Positions 35,368-46,500 are shown, counted from the first letter of the stretch. The stretch is 64,000 nucleotides of DNA from PALSA-129 sp963842505 (GCA_963842505.1 CAWJGZ010000004.1:744001-808000), one strand, 5' to 3'. The notes: generated by a model from the letters alone, not told the origin. Numbers and translations are program-made.

Positions 35368-38300
35368 CTAAAACGCGAAGCGCATGCCCAGTTGGACGAG
35401 GCGGGGTGGGGCGGCGGCCACCACCTGACCGAAGCCGGAGCTGGTGATGTTACCGTCGACAGCCGCCGCGCCATAGAACTGGGCGTGGTTGAAGACATTG
35501 AATGCCTCGATGCGCAACTCCAGCAAGCGGCGTTCGCCAAGATTCCAGTTCTTATGGAGAGCCAGATCGACATTAGCCATGCCCGGCCCGTAGAAGAACC
35601 GGCGGGCCGCGGTCCCTCGACTGCCCAGCGAGGGAAGGCTGAACAAGGCCGTGTTGAAAGCCATCCGGCCGTTTCGGGGGTTGGTGTTCACCATGAGGGG
35701 GCCGGAGCCGACGTCCGGCGTGTCGACGCCATTGTTGTTGATGCCATTCGGGATGGTGCCCAGTAGCGAAGTGTCGTTGTTGTTCACCAGCGTTACAGGC
35801 AAGCCGGTGCTGTAGCGCGCGATGCCGGAAATGCTCAGGCCTAACGGCATCCTCCAGTTCCAGCTCGCCACGAAGTTATGTCTCATGTCGAAAGCGGAAA
35901 GAGCCTTACTCAGGCTGGGATTGATGGGGTTCACGGGGTCGGACAGGCTGGAGGACTGGTCCAGGGACTTGCCATACGTATACGCCGCGAGTAATTCCAT
36001 CCGGCCGGTGGTGTGGCGCAGGGTGGCTTCGAGCGAGTTGTAGTTCGAGTTGCCAATGGTTTTCTGATACGTGACGGCGGCGAACTGGGGAGAAAAAGCC
36101 GTTCTGGTTCCTTCGACAATGGCTCCCGCGGCGGTGGTATAAACTCCGCTTTCGCCGAAGGGTCCACAAGTAGCGGCGCCGGGCGCCACTTCCTTGGGCT
36201 GGCTCAAACTGAGACACAGCGCGGGATTGCCGGGATTGGCTGAGATCAGCACCAGGAGGCGATGAGCCTGCGAACCGGAGTAGCGCACGGCGGCCACGGT
36301 TCCGCGGGCCACTTCGCGCTCCACCGACAGCATGTAGCTTTCGCTATACGGCGTAACGTTTTGATGGAAAAAGGATGGGACGCCGGTGATGGGCAGGTAT
36401 TGCGACCAATCGACGGAAGTGGCGGGGTTTTGAACGGAGGCGCCATAGGCAGGGATGGGCTCGGGGAATCGCTGGCCGATGTTCGTGCCATCGGAGGCGG
36501 TGATAAAGGGATTCGAGAACAGCGGGGGCGCGACGCTGTCATAGTCGTAGCCATAAGGCGGATTGGCGCTCATAATGCCCGCCGAAAGACCTTCGAAGGC
36601 GGTATAGAAGAGGCCATAACCGGCGCGCGCGACGGTATTACCACGGGACCAGGCGAGGCCGATTCGAGGGGCGAAATTGGTGTAGCCGGCAGGCGCGAGG
36701 GTGGCGGGTATCCCCGGATCGCCGGGAAAAACCAGGCCGGTAGGAGCGCCGGGATAGACGACGGACTGCTGGCCGGGCACCAGCGTCTGCAACTGGTTGT
36801 ACTTTTCGCGCCAGGGCGGCAGGAGGTCCCAGCGCAACCCGTAGTCGAGGGTGAGGCTGGGGCGAAGGCACCAACTATCCTGAGCGAATAAGCCGGCGTA
36901 GCGGTTGCGGAGATAGAACGGGCGGGAATCGCCTTGGGCGTAACTGCTGGGCGCGCCGAGCAGGAAATCGGCGAAGTCGGAGCCGGTTTCAGTTCCCTGG
37001 AATAGAAACGACCCGTTGTAAGTGGCATCGGGATTTATGTTGACCTGATCCAGATGCACGCTGGCGCCGAACTTGAGCAGGTGGCGGCCGGCGGCTTTGG
37101 AAAACTGGTCGGACCATTGATACGTATTGTTGGCTTGGGTGACGCCGGTGGTGTCGACGCCGATGGTGAAGTCGTTGAAAGACACATTTTCGATGCCTTC
37201 GATTTGGGGCGCGAGCGGAACGATGCCGGTGAAGCCCTGAGACGCCAGGGTGGGACCGACACCGCCGGCGGGCTGACCGATGCGGTTGGCGTCGCGAAGA
37301 TATCCCAGGTGGAGTTCGTTGACGGCGCTCGAGCCAAAAATGCTGGTCAGGGCGATGCTAGCCAGTTGCGCGCGCCCGGCGGAAGTGGCGTTGAAGCCGG
37401 GAACGCTGGCGCCGCCTTGTCCGGTGGGATAGGGATCGTTCAGCCAATAATCGTCGGCGAAATAATAAGCGGAGAACGCGCCCCAGCGCGTATTGGCATC
37501 CAGCCGCAGGGCGGCTTTGTCGTCACGCAGGGCTTGAGCGTAAGCTGAAGTCTCAAAGCCGGCGGGACCGGCGTTGGGCTGTGGAATATAAGGGAGTAGG
37601 GCCTTGGCGGGGGCCGACCAGGCGCGTTGCGGAATGATTGCCTGGGGGAAAACACAGTCGCTCGCATTGGAGCAACCATCGAAATAATAGCGCTCACCCG
37701 GGTTCACGCCGTAGCCGAGTTTCTGAGACAGCAAGTTGGCCCAATAGGAGCCGCCGACGGTTCCGGTAAGGGAGTTGCCGATATCGGAGAAGTCACCGGC
37801 GCGATTGGCCGCGGAAGGCACCGGGATGAGACCGGTATCGACGCCCTGGCGGGTGCGGGCGCCCTGATAATCAGCGAAGAAGAAAACTTTGTCTTTGCGC
37901 ACGGGCCCGCCGATGGTCGCGCCGAATTGATTGCGGTGAAAACCGGCGCGCTGGGATGCCAGGAAGTTGCGGGCGTCGAGCGAGGTGCTGCGCAGAAACT
38001 CGAAGAAGCTGCCCGTGAAATCATCGGCGCCGGACTTGGTGGAAACCAGCACCTGGCCGCCGCTGAAGTTGCCATACTGCGCATCGAAGCTAGAGGTAAG
38101 CACGCGCATCTCGGAGATGGAATCGAGGTTCGGCACGATGGCCGCGCCCATATTGAAATCCTCCTGCGCGGCGCTGCCGTTGATGTAGAAGCCGTTGCCG
38201 GTCTCGCGCTGTCCGTTAACGGACAGGTTGCCGGGATTGAGGTCGCCGGAAGGGGGCGCGCTGGTGCAACCCGACATGACGACGGCGTTCGGCTGCCGGG

Positions 38301-38799
38301 AACTGAGCGGCGCGACACCCGGAGCGAGCGCCAGTAGATCGGTATAGCTACGGCTGTTGAGCGGTATGGCAGCGGCTTTGGCATTGCTGACCGGCTCACC
38401 CACCTGCATATCAGTTGCATCCACCTGGGAAGCCGAGGCGGCGACTTCGACAGCCTCGCTGTGGGCGGCGAGGGAAAGCGCGATATCGAGACGCGACGGG
38501 GAACCGGCGGTTATGGAGACACCATTGCGATGGTAGGGGCGAAAGCCGGCCGCAACGGCTTCGATTTCGTAATCGCCGGCGGGCAGGTTGGCGACGGTGT
38601 AACGGCCTTGGTCATCCGTAACCGCGCGCCATGGGCTGGCGACGCCTGAGCGGCGGGCCAATACTTCGACGCCGGGGACGGCCGAGCCGGCGGGATCGAC
38701 GACGGCGCCTTCGATATATCCATCCGTTCCAGCCGCCCAGGCCAGCCCAACCGCCATCGCCAGCAGCGGGACACACGGGTAGTTACAGGTCACTTTCAT
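35368..38799 (-). CDS. Oar-like TonB-dependent outer-membrane receptor
   Basis: This 1143-residue protein has a signal peptide, an N-terminal carboxypeptidase-regulatory-like domain (EGAVVDPAGSAVPGVEV to AGFRPYHRNG, about residues 28-88), a plug-like region (IPLNSRSYTDLLALAPGVAP; NGFYINGSAAQEDFNMG) and a long beta-barrel ending in LVQLGMRFAF. It shares architecture, but not close sequence, with the receptor at 8185. The ATG at 38799 is preferred over a GTG at 38811 because GTGAG lies about nine bases upstream. It lies between the efflux operon and bacterioferritin on the same strand. The TGCAAC-TGA-GTTGCA palindrome upstream may control it. The ligand is unknown. Confidence 0.9.
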   Translation of the reverse strand: MKVTCNYPCVPLLAMAVGLAWAAGTDGYIEGAVVDPAGSAVPGVEVLARRSGVASPWRAVTDDQGRYTVANLPAGDYEIEAVAAGFRPYHRNGVSITAGSPSRLDIALSLAAHSEAVEVAASASQVDATDMQVGEPVSNAKAAAIPLNSRSYTDLLALAPGVAPLSSRQPNAVVMSGCTSAPPSGDLNPGNLSVNGQRETGNGFYINGSAAQEDFNMGAAIVPNLDSISEMRVLTSSFDAQYGNFSGGQVLVSTKSGADDFTGSFFEFLRSTSLDARNFLASQRAGFHRNQFGATIGGPVRKDKVFFFADYQGARTRQGVDTGLIPVPSAANRAGDFSDIGNSLTGTVGGSYWANLLSQKLGYGVNPGERYYFDGCSNASDCVFPQAIIPQRAWSAPAKALLPYIPQPNAGPAGFETSAYAQALRDDKAALRLDANTRWGAFSAYYFADDYWLNDPYPTGQGGASVPGFNATSAGRAQLASIALTSIFGSSAVNELHLGYLRDANRIGQPAGGVGPTLASQGFTGIVPLAPQIEGIENVSFNDFTIGVDTTGVTQANNTYQWSDQFSKAAGRHLLKFGASVHLDQVNINPDATYNGSFLFQGTETGSDFADFLLGAPSSYAQGDSRPFYLRNRYAGLFAQDSWCLRPSLTLDYGLRWDLLPPWREKYNQLQTLVPGQQSVVYPGAPTGLVFPGDPGIPATLAPAGYTNFAPRIGLAWSRGNTVARAGYGLFYTAFEGLSAGIMSANPPYGYDYDSVAPPLFSNPFITASDGTNIGQRFPEPIPAYGASVQNPATSVDWSQYLPITGVPSFFHQNVTPYSESYMLSVEREVARGTVAAVRYSGSQAHRLLVLISANPGNPALCLSLSQPKEVAPGAATCGPFGESGVYTTAAGAIVEGTRTAFSPQFAAVTYQKTIGNSNYNSLEATLRHTTGRMELLAAYTYGKSLDQSSSLSDPVNPINPSLSKALSAFDMRHNFVASWNWRMPLGLSISGIARYSTGLPVTLVNNNDTSLLGTIPNGINNNGVDTPDVGSGPLMVNTNPRNGRMAFNTALFSLPSLGSRGTAARRFFYGPGMANVDLALHKNWNLGERRLLELRIEAFNVFNHAQFYGAAAVDGNITSSGFGQVVAAAPPRLVQLGMRFAF

Positions 38800-38853
38800 G
38801 ATGGGTCTCACTTTGAAGGTATTAAGAACTAATTTACTGAAATCATAGTGTAC

Positions 38854-38868
38854 TGCAACTCAGTTGCA
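38854..38868 (-). promoter_or_regulatory. 15-bp palindrome upstream of the second Oar-like receptor
   Basis: On the minus strand TGCAACTGAGTTGCA is a perfect inverted repeat of six bases around a three-base centre. It overlaps a possible -35 box (TTGCAG) that is followed 16 bases later by TAAATT, 55-70 bases upstream of the receptor ATG. It is a candidate operator; the regulator is not identified. Confidence 0.45.
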
Positions 38869-38942
38869 AAAAGCAAGAGGCCACACGAGGGCGAAGCAAC
38901 CAGCCGCCGGGTGCGGCATCGCCAGAACGTTCAGGTGGAACC

Positions 38943-38964
38943 GGGGACGGATTAGTCTGTCCCC
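38943..38964 (-). terminator. Hairpin directly after the efflux operon
   Basis: GGGGAC and GTCCCC arms enclose a ten-base loop, a few bases after the stop of the outer-membrane factor gene. No T-run follows on the minus strand, so it may stabilise the mRNA 3' end or be a dispersed palindrome rather than an intrinsic terminator. Confidence 0.4.
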
Positions 38965-38969
38965 TGGCG

Positions 38970-40433
38970 TTATTGGCGCGTGGAAACGTCCTGGGTGGTG
39001 GGGAGCTGGGAGAGGTTCCAGCCGCCGCCCAAGGCCTGGATGAGCTGCACCGTGGCGGTCATGCGGCGGGTCAGGAGGTCGACGGCGGACTTTTCGTCCT
39101 GCACGGCGATGGTCTGGGTGGTAATGACTTGCAAGTAGTTGACGATGCCGCCCTTGTATTGGTCGGTGGAAACCGTCAGAGAACGCTGGGCGGATTTGAC
39201 GGCCTGGTCAAGTACGCCGGCTTCGGATTCCAGAATCCGCAGGGCCGCCAGGTTGTCTTCCACCTGCTGGAACGCGGTGAGCACGGTCTGGCGATAGTTG
39301 GCGGCGGTGGCGTCGTACTGGGCCTCGGCCGATTGGACTTGCGCGCGGCGCTTGCCGGCATCGAAGAGGGTCTGGGCGAGTGTCGGGCCAATCGACCAGA
39401 AGCGGCTGGGCAAGGTGAGCCAGTTGATGAGGCTGGTAGTTTGCAGTCCACCGGTTACAGCCAGGCTGAGTGTGGGGTAGAAAGCGGCCTTGGCGATGCC
39501 GATTTGTTCGTTGGCGGATGCGACCTGGCGCTCGGACTCGGCAATATCGGGGCGCCGTTCCAATAAAACGGACGGGACGGCCATAGGGATGGGCGGCGGC
39601 GCGGCTGTCAGGGTCATGGGAGGAATGGTGAGTTCGGCGGGAGGTTTGCCAATCAGGATAGCGATGGCGTGTTCGAATTGCGCGCGGGCCACTCCCAGGT
39701 CGGCCAATTGCGCCTGGGTGGTGTAGAGCTGAGTCTCGGCCTGGGCAACGTCGCTATCGGAAGCAACGCCGCCCTGGAAACGGTTCCTGGTGAGCGTCAG
39801 GTATTCCTTATAAGAGCCGGCGGTCTGATTGAGCAGTTGGATGTCGCCGTCCAGGCCGTGGAGTTGAAAATAGTCGGACGCCAATTCGGTCTGATAGAGC
39901 AGGCGGGCGTTTTCCAACAGGGCGCCGGAGGCTTGCGCGAGTGCGGCGCTGGAGGCCACCGTGCGATGGATGCTGCCCCAGAAGTCGGCGGTATAGGAAG
40001 CTTCCACGGGGAGAGTATAGGTGCCAACGGGTCCCGATGATGGCTCGCGTCTGACACGCGCGGAGCTGTCCGACCCGATCACGGAGGGCGAGCTGGTGAC
40101 GGTGGGAGAGAGAGCCGAGCGGGCGGCGAGCACGGCGGTTTTGGCGGCGCGGAATTGCGCCTCGGCGGCCAGAAGATTCTGGTTGGAAAGGTTGACCTGT
40201 TCTTCGAGCGAGTTGAGCGCCGGGTCGTTGAATATTTCCCACCACTTTCCGCGGAGCGTGCCATCGGCGGGCTGGGCGTTCTTCCAGCCTTCGGGCGGCG
40301 CTTCCTTGAAGGCCGCGGGGACAGCCGCGGCGGGCTTCTGATAAGGCGGCAGCTTGAGACAGGCCTCGGAGAAGAACGAGGCAAAGAGCACTGCGACGGA
40401 GAACGAGGGAAGCAGAAAATTTCGCTGAATCAT
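38970..40433 (-). CDS. TolC/NodT-family outer-membrane factor of an RND pump
   Basis: This 487-residue outer-membrane channel protein of the NodT/OprM type carries two outer-membrane-efflux repeats (GKWWEIFNDPALNSLEEQV at about residue 60, and LLERRPDIAESERQVASANEQIG at about 300) and ends with a mostly alpha-helical tail. A possible lipobox (FFSEAC) in the signal region suggests lipid anchoring, as in OprM, but the -2 Glu is unusual. The ATG at 40433 is five bases after the stop of the MdtC-like gene, so it completes the tripartite pump encoded by this operon. Confidence 0.9.
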   Translation of the reverse strand: MIQRNFLLPSFSVAVLFASFFSEACLKLPPYQKPAAAVPAAFKEAPPEGWKNAQPADGTLRGKWWEIFNDPALNSLEEQVNLSNQNLLAAEAQFRAAKTAVLAARSALSPTVTSSPSVIGSDSSARVRREPSSGPVGTYTLPVEASYTADFWGSIHRTVASSAALAQASGALLENARLLYQTELASDYFQLHGLDGDIQLLNQTAGSYKEYLTLTRNRFQGGVASDSDVAQAETQLYTTQAQLADLGVARAQFEHAIAILIGKPPAELTIPPMTLTAAPPPIPMAVPSVLLERRPDIAESERQVASANEQIGIAKAAFYPTLSLAVTGGLQTTSLINWLTLPSRFWSIGPTLAQTLFDAGKRRAQVQSAEAQYDATAANYRQTVLTAFQQVEDNLAALRILESEAGVLDQAVKSAQRSLTVSTDQYKGGIVNYLQVITTQTIAVQDEKSAVDLLTRRMTATVQLIQALGGGWNLSQLPTTQDVSTRQ

Positions 40434-40438
40434 GGGCG

Positions 40439-43400
40439 TCAGACCTCGGAGCCAAGCGGCCCGACATGGCTGGGATCGATACCGCGAATGCGATACCACC
40501 ATTGCTGGAGGCGGTCGAAGTAGAGGTAGACCACCGGGGTGGTGAAGAGAGTCAAGCACTGGCTGACAAGCAGGCCGCCGATAATGGTGATGCCCAGTGG
40601 GCGGCGCAACTCGGAGCCGGTTCCCCTGCCGAGAGCCAGCGGCAGGGCGCCCAGCATGGCTGCCATGGTGGTCATCATGATGGGCCGGAAGCGCAGCAGG
40701 CTGGCTTCGTAAATGGCATCGCGCGGGGTTTTGTGCTCCCGGCGCTCGGCGGCAATCGCGAAATCCACCATCAGGATGCCGTTCTTCTTCACCAAACCGA
40801 TTAAGAGAATGATGCCGATGACGGCGATGACGCTGAGATCGGTCCTGGTGAGCAGGAGCGCCAGCAGAGCGCCTACGCCGGCCGACGGCAGGGTGGAAAG
40901 AATGGTGACGGGGTGAATATAGCTTTCATAGAGGATGCCGAGGACGAGATAGACGGTGATGAGCGCGGAAAGGATCAGGATGTTCTCGTTGCGGAGCGAA
41001 TCCAGATAGGCTGCGGCAGTACCGGCATAGGTGGTCTGGACGGTGGGCGGCAGGCCGACCTTCCGGGCGGCATCGGAAATAGCCTCTATGGCGTCGCTCA
41101 GCGCGATGCCTGGCTGGAGGTTGAACGAAGTGGTGACGGCCGGGAAAAGGCCCTGATGGTTGACGGAAAGCGGCGCTATGGCCGGTCCGAAATGCGCAAA
41201 GGCGCTAAGCGGGACCTGCTGGCCGGCGGGGGCCTGGACCCAGAGCTGGTTCAGAATCTCGGGATCCTGCCAGTACCTGGGAGCGACTTCCATGACGACA
41301 TGGTACTGATTGAGGGTCTTGAACATGGTGGAGACCTGGCGCTGGCCAAAGGCGTCGTAGAGGGTATCGTCGATCAGTTGCGGGGCAATACCGAAACGCG
41401 CGGCGGTGGAGCGATCGTACTGAACCAGGCTTTGCAGGCCGCGATTCTGTTGGTCGCTGCTGACGTCGGCGACCAGGTGGATGGCGCGCAACTGCTGGAG
41501 CATGCGAGGGCCGTATAAAGTGAGGTCGTCGAGGTTATCGCCGCGCATGGTGAATTGCCACTGGGCGTTGGATTGCCGGCCGCCGACGCGGATATCCTGG
41601 GCGGCCTGGAGATACAGGTTTGCGCCGGACACACGGGCGAGTTTGGGGCGGAGGCGGGCGATGATCAGGTCGGCGCTGATGTTGCGCTCCTTGAGCGGCT
41701 TGAGGGAGACGAACATGCGGGCGGTGTTGGTGGCGCCGCCGCCGGTGAATCCGTTGACGGTGTCCACCGCGGGGTCGGCGGCCACAATGTTGACCATTTG
41801 CAGGAGGATCTTGTCCATGGCCTGAAAGGAAGTGTCCTGGTCGGCTTGAATGGAGCCGTTCAGGCGCCCGTTGTCCTGCTGCGGAAAAAAGCCCTTGGGC
41901 ACATGAGTGAAGAGATAGACGTTGAGGCCGATGGTGGCTAGCAGGGTCATCAGGGTGAGGGCCGAATGGCGCAGGACCAGCGAGAGCGTCTTGCCATAAA
42001 ACCCCACCACGGAGTTGAAGCCGCGCTCGGTGAATCTGTAAAGCCAGCCGTGGGATTCTTGGCCCTTCAGCAGGTGGGCGCACATCATGGGAGTAGCGGT
42101 AAGGGAGATCACCATGGAAACGCCGATGGCGACGGAGAGCGTGACGGCGAATTCGCGGAAGAGGCGGCCCACGATGCCGCCCATCAAGAGCAAGGGAATG
42201 AAGACCGCGACCAGCGAAATGCTCATGGTCACGACGGTGGCGCCGATTTCCTCAGCCCCTTTCAGGGCCGCGGCGAATGGATTCATGCCCTGCTCGAGAT
42301 AGCGGGTGATATTCTCGATGACCACGATGGCGTCGTCCACCACGAAGCCGGTCGAAATGGTGAGGGCCATCAACGACAGGTTGTCGAGGCTGTAGTTGAG
42401 CAGGTACATGACGCCGAAGGTGCCCAGCAGGGAGACGGGGACGGCGACGCTGGGAATGAAGGTGGCGCGGCCGCTTCGCAGGAAAATGAAGACCACCAGG
42501 ATCACCAGGCCGATGGAGATGAGCAGAGTCCGTTCGACGTCGTGGACGGAGGCGCGAATGGTAACCGTCTGGTCCATGGCGATCTGGACGTGAATGGAGG
42601 CGGGGATAGCGGCTTCGAGTTGCGGCAGGGCGGCGCGGAGGCGATCGACGGTGTCGATGATATTCGCGTTGGGCTGGCGAGAGACGATTATGAGGACCGA
42701 GGGCTTGCCATTGGCGTAGCCGGCGTTGCGCAAATCTTCGACGGCATCGACGGCCTGGCCGATATTGGAGACGCGGACGGGCAGGCCGTGGTTGTAGCCA
42801 ACGATGAGGGGGGCATACTCGACGGCTCGAAACATCTGATCGTTGGCGCCCACTTCCCAAATGCGATAGGCGTCGGCAAAATGGCCTTTGGGGGTGTTGG
42901 CATTGGACGTGGAGAGGACCGTGCGGACCTGTTCGAGGCCGATTCCATACTTATTCAGGGCGTAGGGGTTGAGTTCGACGCGCACGCTGGGCAGGGCGCT
43001 GCCGCCGACGCTGACCTGTCCGACGCCCTGCACCTGGGCAATCTTCTGAGCCATGATGGTGGAGGCCGCGTCATACATCTGGCCCTTGCTCAGCACGTCG
43101 GAAGTGAGAGCCAGCATGAAGATGGGCGAATCGGCGGGATTCACCTTGCGGTAATTGGGATTGCTGGGGAGATTGGTGGGCAGATAGCCGCGGGCGGCGG
43201 CGATGGCGGCCTGCACATCGCGGGCGGCGGCGTCGATGTTGCGGTTCAGATCGAACTGCAAGGTGATGCTGCAGGAGCCGAGCGTGCTGGAGGATGTCAT
43301 CTCAGTGACGGCGGCAATGCGGCCGAACTGGCGTTCGAGGGGGGTGGCGACGGAAGAGGCCATGGTCTCCGGACTGGCGCCGGGCAGCGAGGCATTTACC

Positions 43401-43537
43401 GAGATGGTGGGGAAGTCCACTTGCGGCAGGGGCGATACCGGGAGGATACGGAAGGCCACCGCGCCGGCCAGGCCGATGGCCACGACGAGCAACGTGGTGG
43501 CGACCGGTTTGTGGATGAAGGGAGACGACAGGCTCAT
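40439..43537 (-). CDS. mdtC: RND multidrug efflux transporter, MdtC-like
   Basis: This 1032-residue HAE1-type inner-membrane pump subunit has 12 helices and two large periplasmic loops. LPVSPLPQVDFPTISVNASLPGASPETMASSV is the N-terminal signature. The intramembrane proton-relay region reads ISTGFVVDDAIVVIENI with the paired aspartates, and the second half has GILYESYIHPVTILSTLPSAG. With MdtB-like, adaptor and outer-membrane genes it forms a complete efflux system; the heteromeric MdtB/MdtC pair is known in E. coli to export bile salts and novobiocin-like compounds. Substrates here are unknown. It starts three bases after the stop of the MdtB-like gene. Confidence 0.93.
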   Translation of the reverse strand: MSLSSPFIHKPVATTLLVVAIGLAGAVAFRILPVSPLPQVDFPTISVNASLPGASPETMASSVATPLERQFGRIAAVTEMTSSSTLGSCSITLQFDLNRNIDAAARDVQAAIAAARGYLPTNLPSNPNYRKVNPADSPIFMLALTSDVLSKGQMYDAASTIMAQKIAQVQGVGQVSVGGSALPSVRVELNPYALNKYGIGLEQVRTVLSTSNANTPKGHFADAYRIWEVGANDQMFRAVEYAPLIVGYNHGLPVRVSNIGQAVDAVEDLRNAGYANGKPSVLIIVSRQPNANIIDTVDRLRAALPQLEAAIPASIHVQIAMDQTVTIRASVHDVERTLLISIGLVILVVFIFLRSGRATFIPSVAVPVSLLGTFGVMYLLNYSLDNLSLMALTISTGFVVDDAIVVIENITRYLEQGMNPFAAALKGAEEIGATVVTMSISLVAVFIPLLLMGGIVGRLFREFAVTLSVAIGVSMVISLTATPMMCAHLLKGQESHGWLYRFTERGFNSVVGFYGKTLSLVLRHSALTLMTLLATIGLNVYLFTHVPKGFFPQQDNGRLNGSIQADQDTSFQAMDKILLQMVNIVAADPAVDTVNGFTGGGATNTARMFVSLKPLKERNISADLIIARLRPKLARVSGANLYLQAAQDIRVGGRQSNAQWQFTMRGDNLDDLTLYGPRMLQQLRAIHLVADVSSDQQNRGLQSLVQYDRSTAARFGIAPQLIDDTLYDAFGQRQVSTMFKTLNQYHVVMEVAPRYWQDPEILNQLWVQAPAGQQVPLSAFAHFGPAIAPLSVNHQGLFPAVTTSFNLQPGIALSDAIEAISDAARKVGLPPTVQTTYAGTAAAYLDSLRNENILILSALITVYLVLGILYESYIHPVTILSTLPSAGVGALLALLLTRTDLSVIAVIGIILLIGLVKKNGILMVDFAIAAERREHKTPRDAIYEASLLRFRPIMMTTMAAMLGALPLALGRGTGSELRRPLGITIIGGLLVSQCLTLFTTPVVYLYFDRLQQWWYRIRGIDPSHVGPLGSEV

Positions 43538-43540
43538 GGC

Positions 43541-46500
43541 TCACTCCGCCGGAAGAGGCTCCATGGCGTTGGCGGAGCGGTGGGAAACGCGCCGGGCCAG
43601 CCGATCGAAGAACAGGTAGATGACGGGGGTGGTATAGAGCGTAAGCAACTGGCTGATACACAGACCGCCGATGATGGTGATGCCGAGCGGCTTGCGCAAC
43701 TCCGAACCTGTGCCGCTACCGAAAGCCAAGGGAACGGCGCCCAGCAAGGCCGCCATGGTGGTCATCATGATGGGCCGGAAGCGCAGCAGACAGGCCTGAT
43801 AAATGGCCTCACCCGGCGGGCGGCCTTCCTTGCGTTCGGCGTCAAGCGCGAAATCGATCATCATGATCGCGTTCTTCCCCACAATGCCGATCAGGAGCAC
43901 CATGCCGATGAGAGCGATCACGCTGAAATCGTAATGGCAGATGTTGAGAGCGAGCAGCGCGCCGACACCGGCCGAAGGCAGGGTGGAGAGAATGGTGACC
44001 GGATGGATGTAGCTCTCATACAGCACACCCAGAACGATGTAGACGGTGACGAGGGCCGCCAGAATCAGTATGGGCTCATCGGCCAGGGAGGCCTGGAAAG
44101 CCTGCGCGGAGCCTTGAAACGCGGCTTGCACGCCGAGCGGCATGCCGATATCTTTTTTGGCCTGGTTGACTGCCTTCACCGCATCCCCCAGCGAAGCGCT
44201 GGGGGCGAGATTGAAGGAGAAGGTAATCACGGGAAACTGGCCCTGGTGGTTGACGGTGATGGGGACGGCGATGTTCTCGGTGTGGCTGAAGGCGCCGAGC
44301 GGGACCTGGCTGGTGGGCGCGAAGACCGCGGAAGAAGCGATGGTAGTGCCGCCGAATGCGGCGCTGGAGGCAGTGGACGCGGTGGTGGGCGGGGCGGAAG
44401 TGGCAGCGCTTTGCCCGGCTCTGGCGGTGGCAATGGATGACGAGCCGCCGGAAACCATACCCAGCGCAGTGCCCGCCGATCCGGCGCCGGTGCGGATGTA
44501 GAGATTGCGCAGGTCGATGGGGTTTTGCTGGAACGAGGGTTTGACTTCCAGCACGACGTGGTACTGGTTGAGCTGGGTAAACATGGTGGAGACCTCGCGC
44601 TGGCCGTAGGCGTCGTACAGCGTCTGATCGACGGTGGAGGTGGTGATGCCGAGGCGCGCGGCGGTGTCGCGGTCAAATACCAGGCGGGTGCGAAGACCCT
44701 GGACCTGCTGATCGGTGGCGACGTCGCGCAGTTCGGACGATTGCTGCAGGCGGGCGAGGAATTTGGGGGCGTAGCTGTTCAACTCGTCGGCGTTGGGATC
44801 CTCGAGGGTGTATTGAAACTGCGTGCGGCTGACGCGATCTTCCACCGTGAGGTCCTGGACGGGCTGCATGAAGAGGGTGATGCCGGCCACCTCGTTGAGC
44901 TGCGGCTGCAGGCGGCGAATGATGTCGCTAGCGTTGATTTTGCGGTCGTCGAGGGGCTTCAGATTGATGAGGATGCGTCCGCTGTTGAGCGTGGTGTTGG
45001 TGCCGTCGATGCCGATGAAGGAGGAAAGACTGTCCACCGCGGGATCGGTGAGGATGATCTTGGTAACTTGCTGCTGCAACCTGGACATCTCCTGGAAGGA
45101 AGCCGTCTGGGAGGCTTCCGAGACGCCCTGAATGACGCCGGTGTCCTGGATGGGGAAGAAGCCCTTGGGAATCCTTTCGAACATGTAGATGGTGAGGGCC
45201 AGGGTGCCCACGGCCACCAGCAGCGTGGAGGTCCGCCAGCGGAGCACGAACTGTAACGTCCTGCCGTAGAAGGCGATGACAGCCTCAAAGGCGCGCTCGG
45301 AGGCGCGGTACAAACGGCCCTGGCTGGCTTCGGGGGTGTGCTTGAGCAACTTCGAGCACATCATGGGAGTTAGGGTCAGCGAGACGATGGCCGAGACCAG
45401 GATGGTGACGCTCAAGGTGACGGCAAATTCCCGGAACAGGCGGCCGACGATATCGCCCATGAAGAGCAGCGGAATCAGCACGGCGATCAGCGAAATGGTC
45501 AGCGCAACGATGGTGAAGCCAATCTGCTCGGCGCCGCGCAGGGCGGCCCGCATCGCCGGTTCACCGGCTTCAATGTAGCGGACGATGTTTTCGATCATGA
45601 CGATGGCGTCGTCCACCACGAAGCCCGTCGAAATAGTGAGCGCCATCAGGGTGAGATTGTTGAGGCTGTATCCGAGCAGATACATGACGCCAAACGTGCC
45701 CACCAGGGACAGAGGCACGGCGGCGGCGGGGATCACGGTGGCGGACAGATTGCGCAGGAACAGGAACATGACCATCACCACCAGGGCTACCGTGAGCAGC
45801 AACTCGAACTGCACGTCGGTCACGGAGGCGCGGATGGTGGTGGTGCGGTCGGTGAGAATGCGCACCGTGACGGATGCAGGCAGGGTGTTAGTAAGTTGCG
45901 GCAGCAGCAATTTGATACGGTCGACCACCGAGATGATGTTGGCGCCGGGCTGCCGCTGGATGTTCATAATGACGGCTGGAGTCTCGTTCATCCAGGCGGC
46001 CTGGCGGATGTTCTCGGCATTGTCGACCACGCTGGCGACGTCTGTCAGCTTGACGGGCGCGCCGTTGCGGTAGGCGATGACCAGGGGAATGTAGTCGGCC
46101 GAAGAGAGCAACTGATCGTTGGCGCCGATCTGGTAGGACTGGTGAGCGCCATCGAAGTTTCCCTTGGCCTGGTTGACGTTGGCGGCGACCAAGGCGGTGC
46201 GAAGGTCCTCGAGGTTCAAGCCGTAAGAGGCCAGGGCGGTGGGGTTCGCCTGGATGCGCACAGCGGGCTTTTGGCCGCCACTGATGCTGACCAGTCCGAC
46301 GCCCGGCAGTTGCGAGATCTTGGGCGCGAGGCGCGTGTCGGCCAGATCCTCCACCTTGGAAAGAGGCATGTCTTCGGAGGTAAGCGCCAGCGTCAGGATG
46401 GGAGTGTCGGCGGGGTTGGTCTTGGCGTAGATTGGTGGAATGGGAAGGTCGGCCGGCAGAAACGTGCCGGATGCGTTGATGGACTGCTGCACTTCCTGCT

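Noticed and set aside
41966..44440. Open frame of 824 codons opposite the RND pump genes
   Set aside because: Gly/Asp/His-rich composition with no domain; it crosses the boundary between mdtB and mdtC, which are both well supported.
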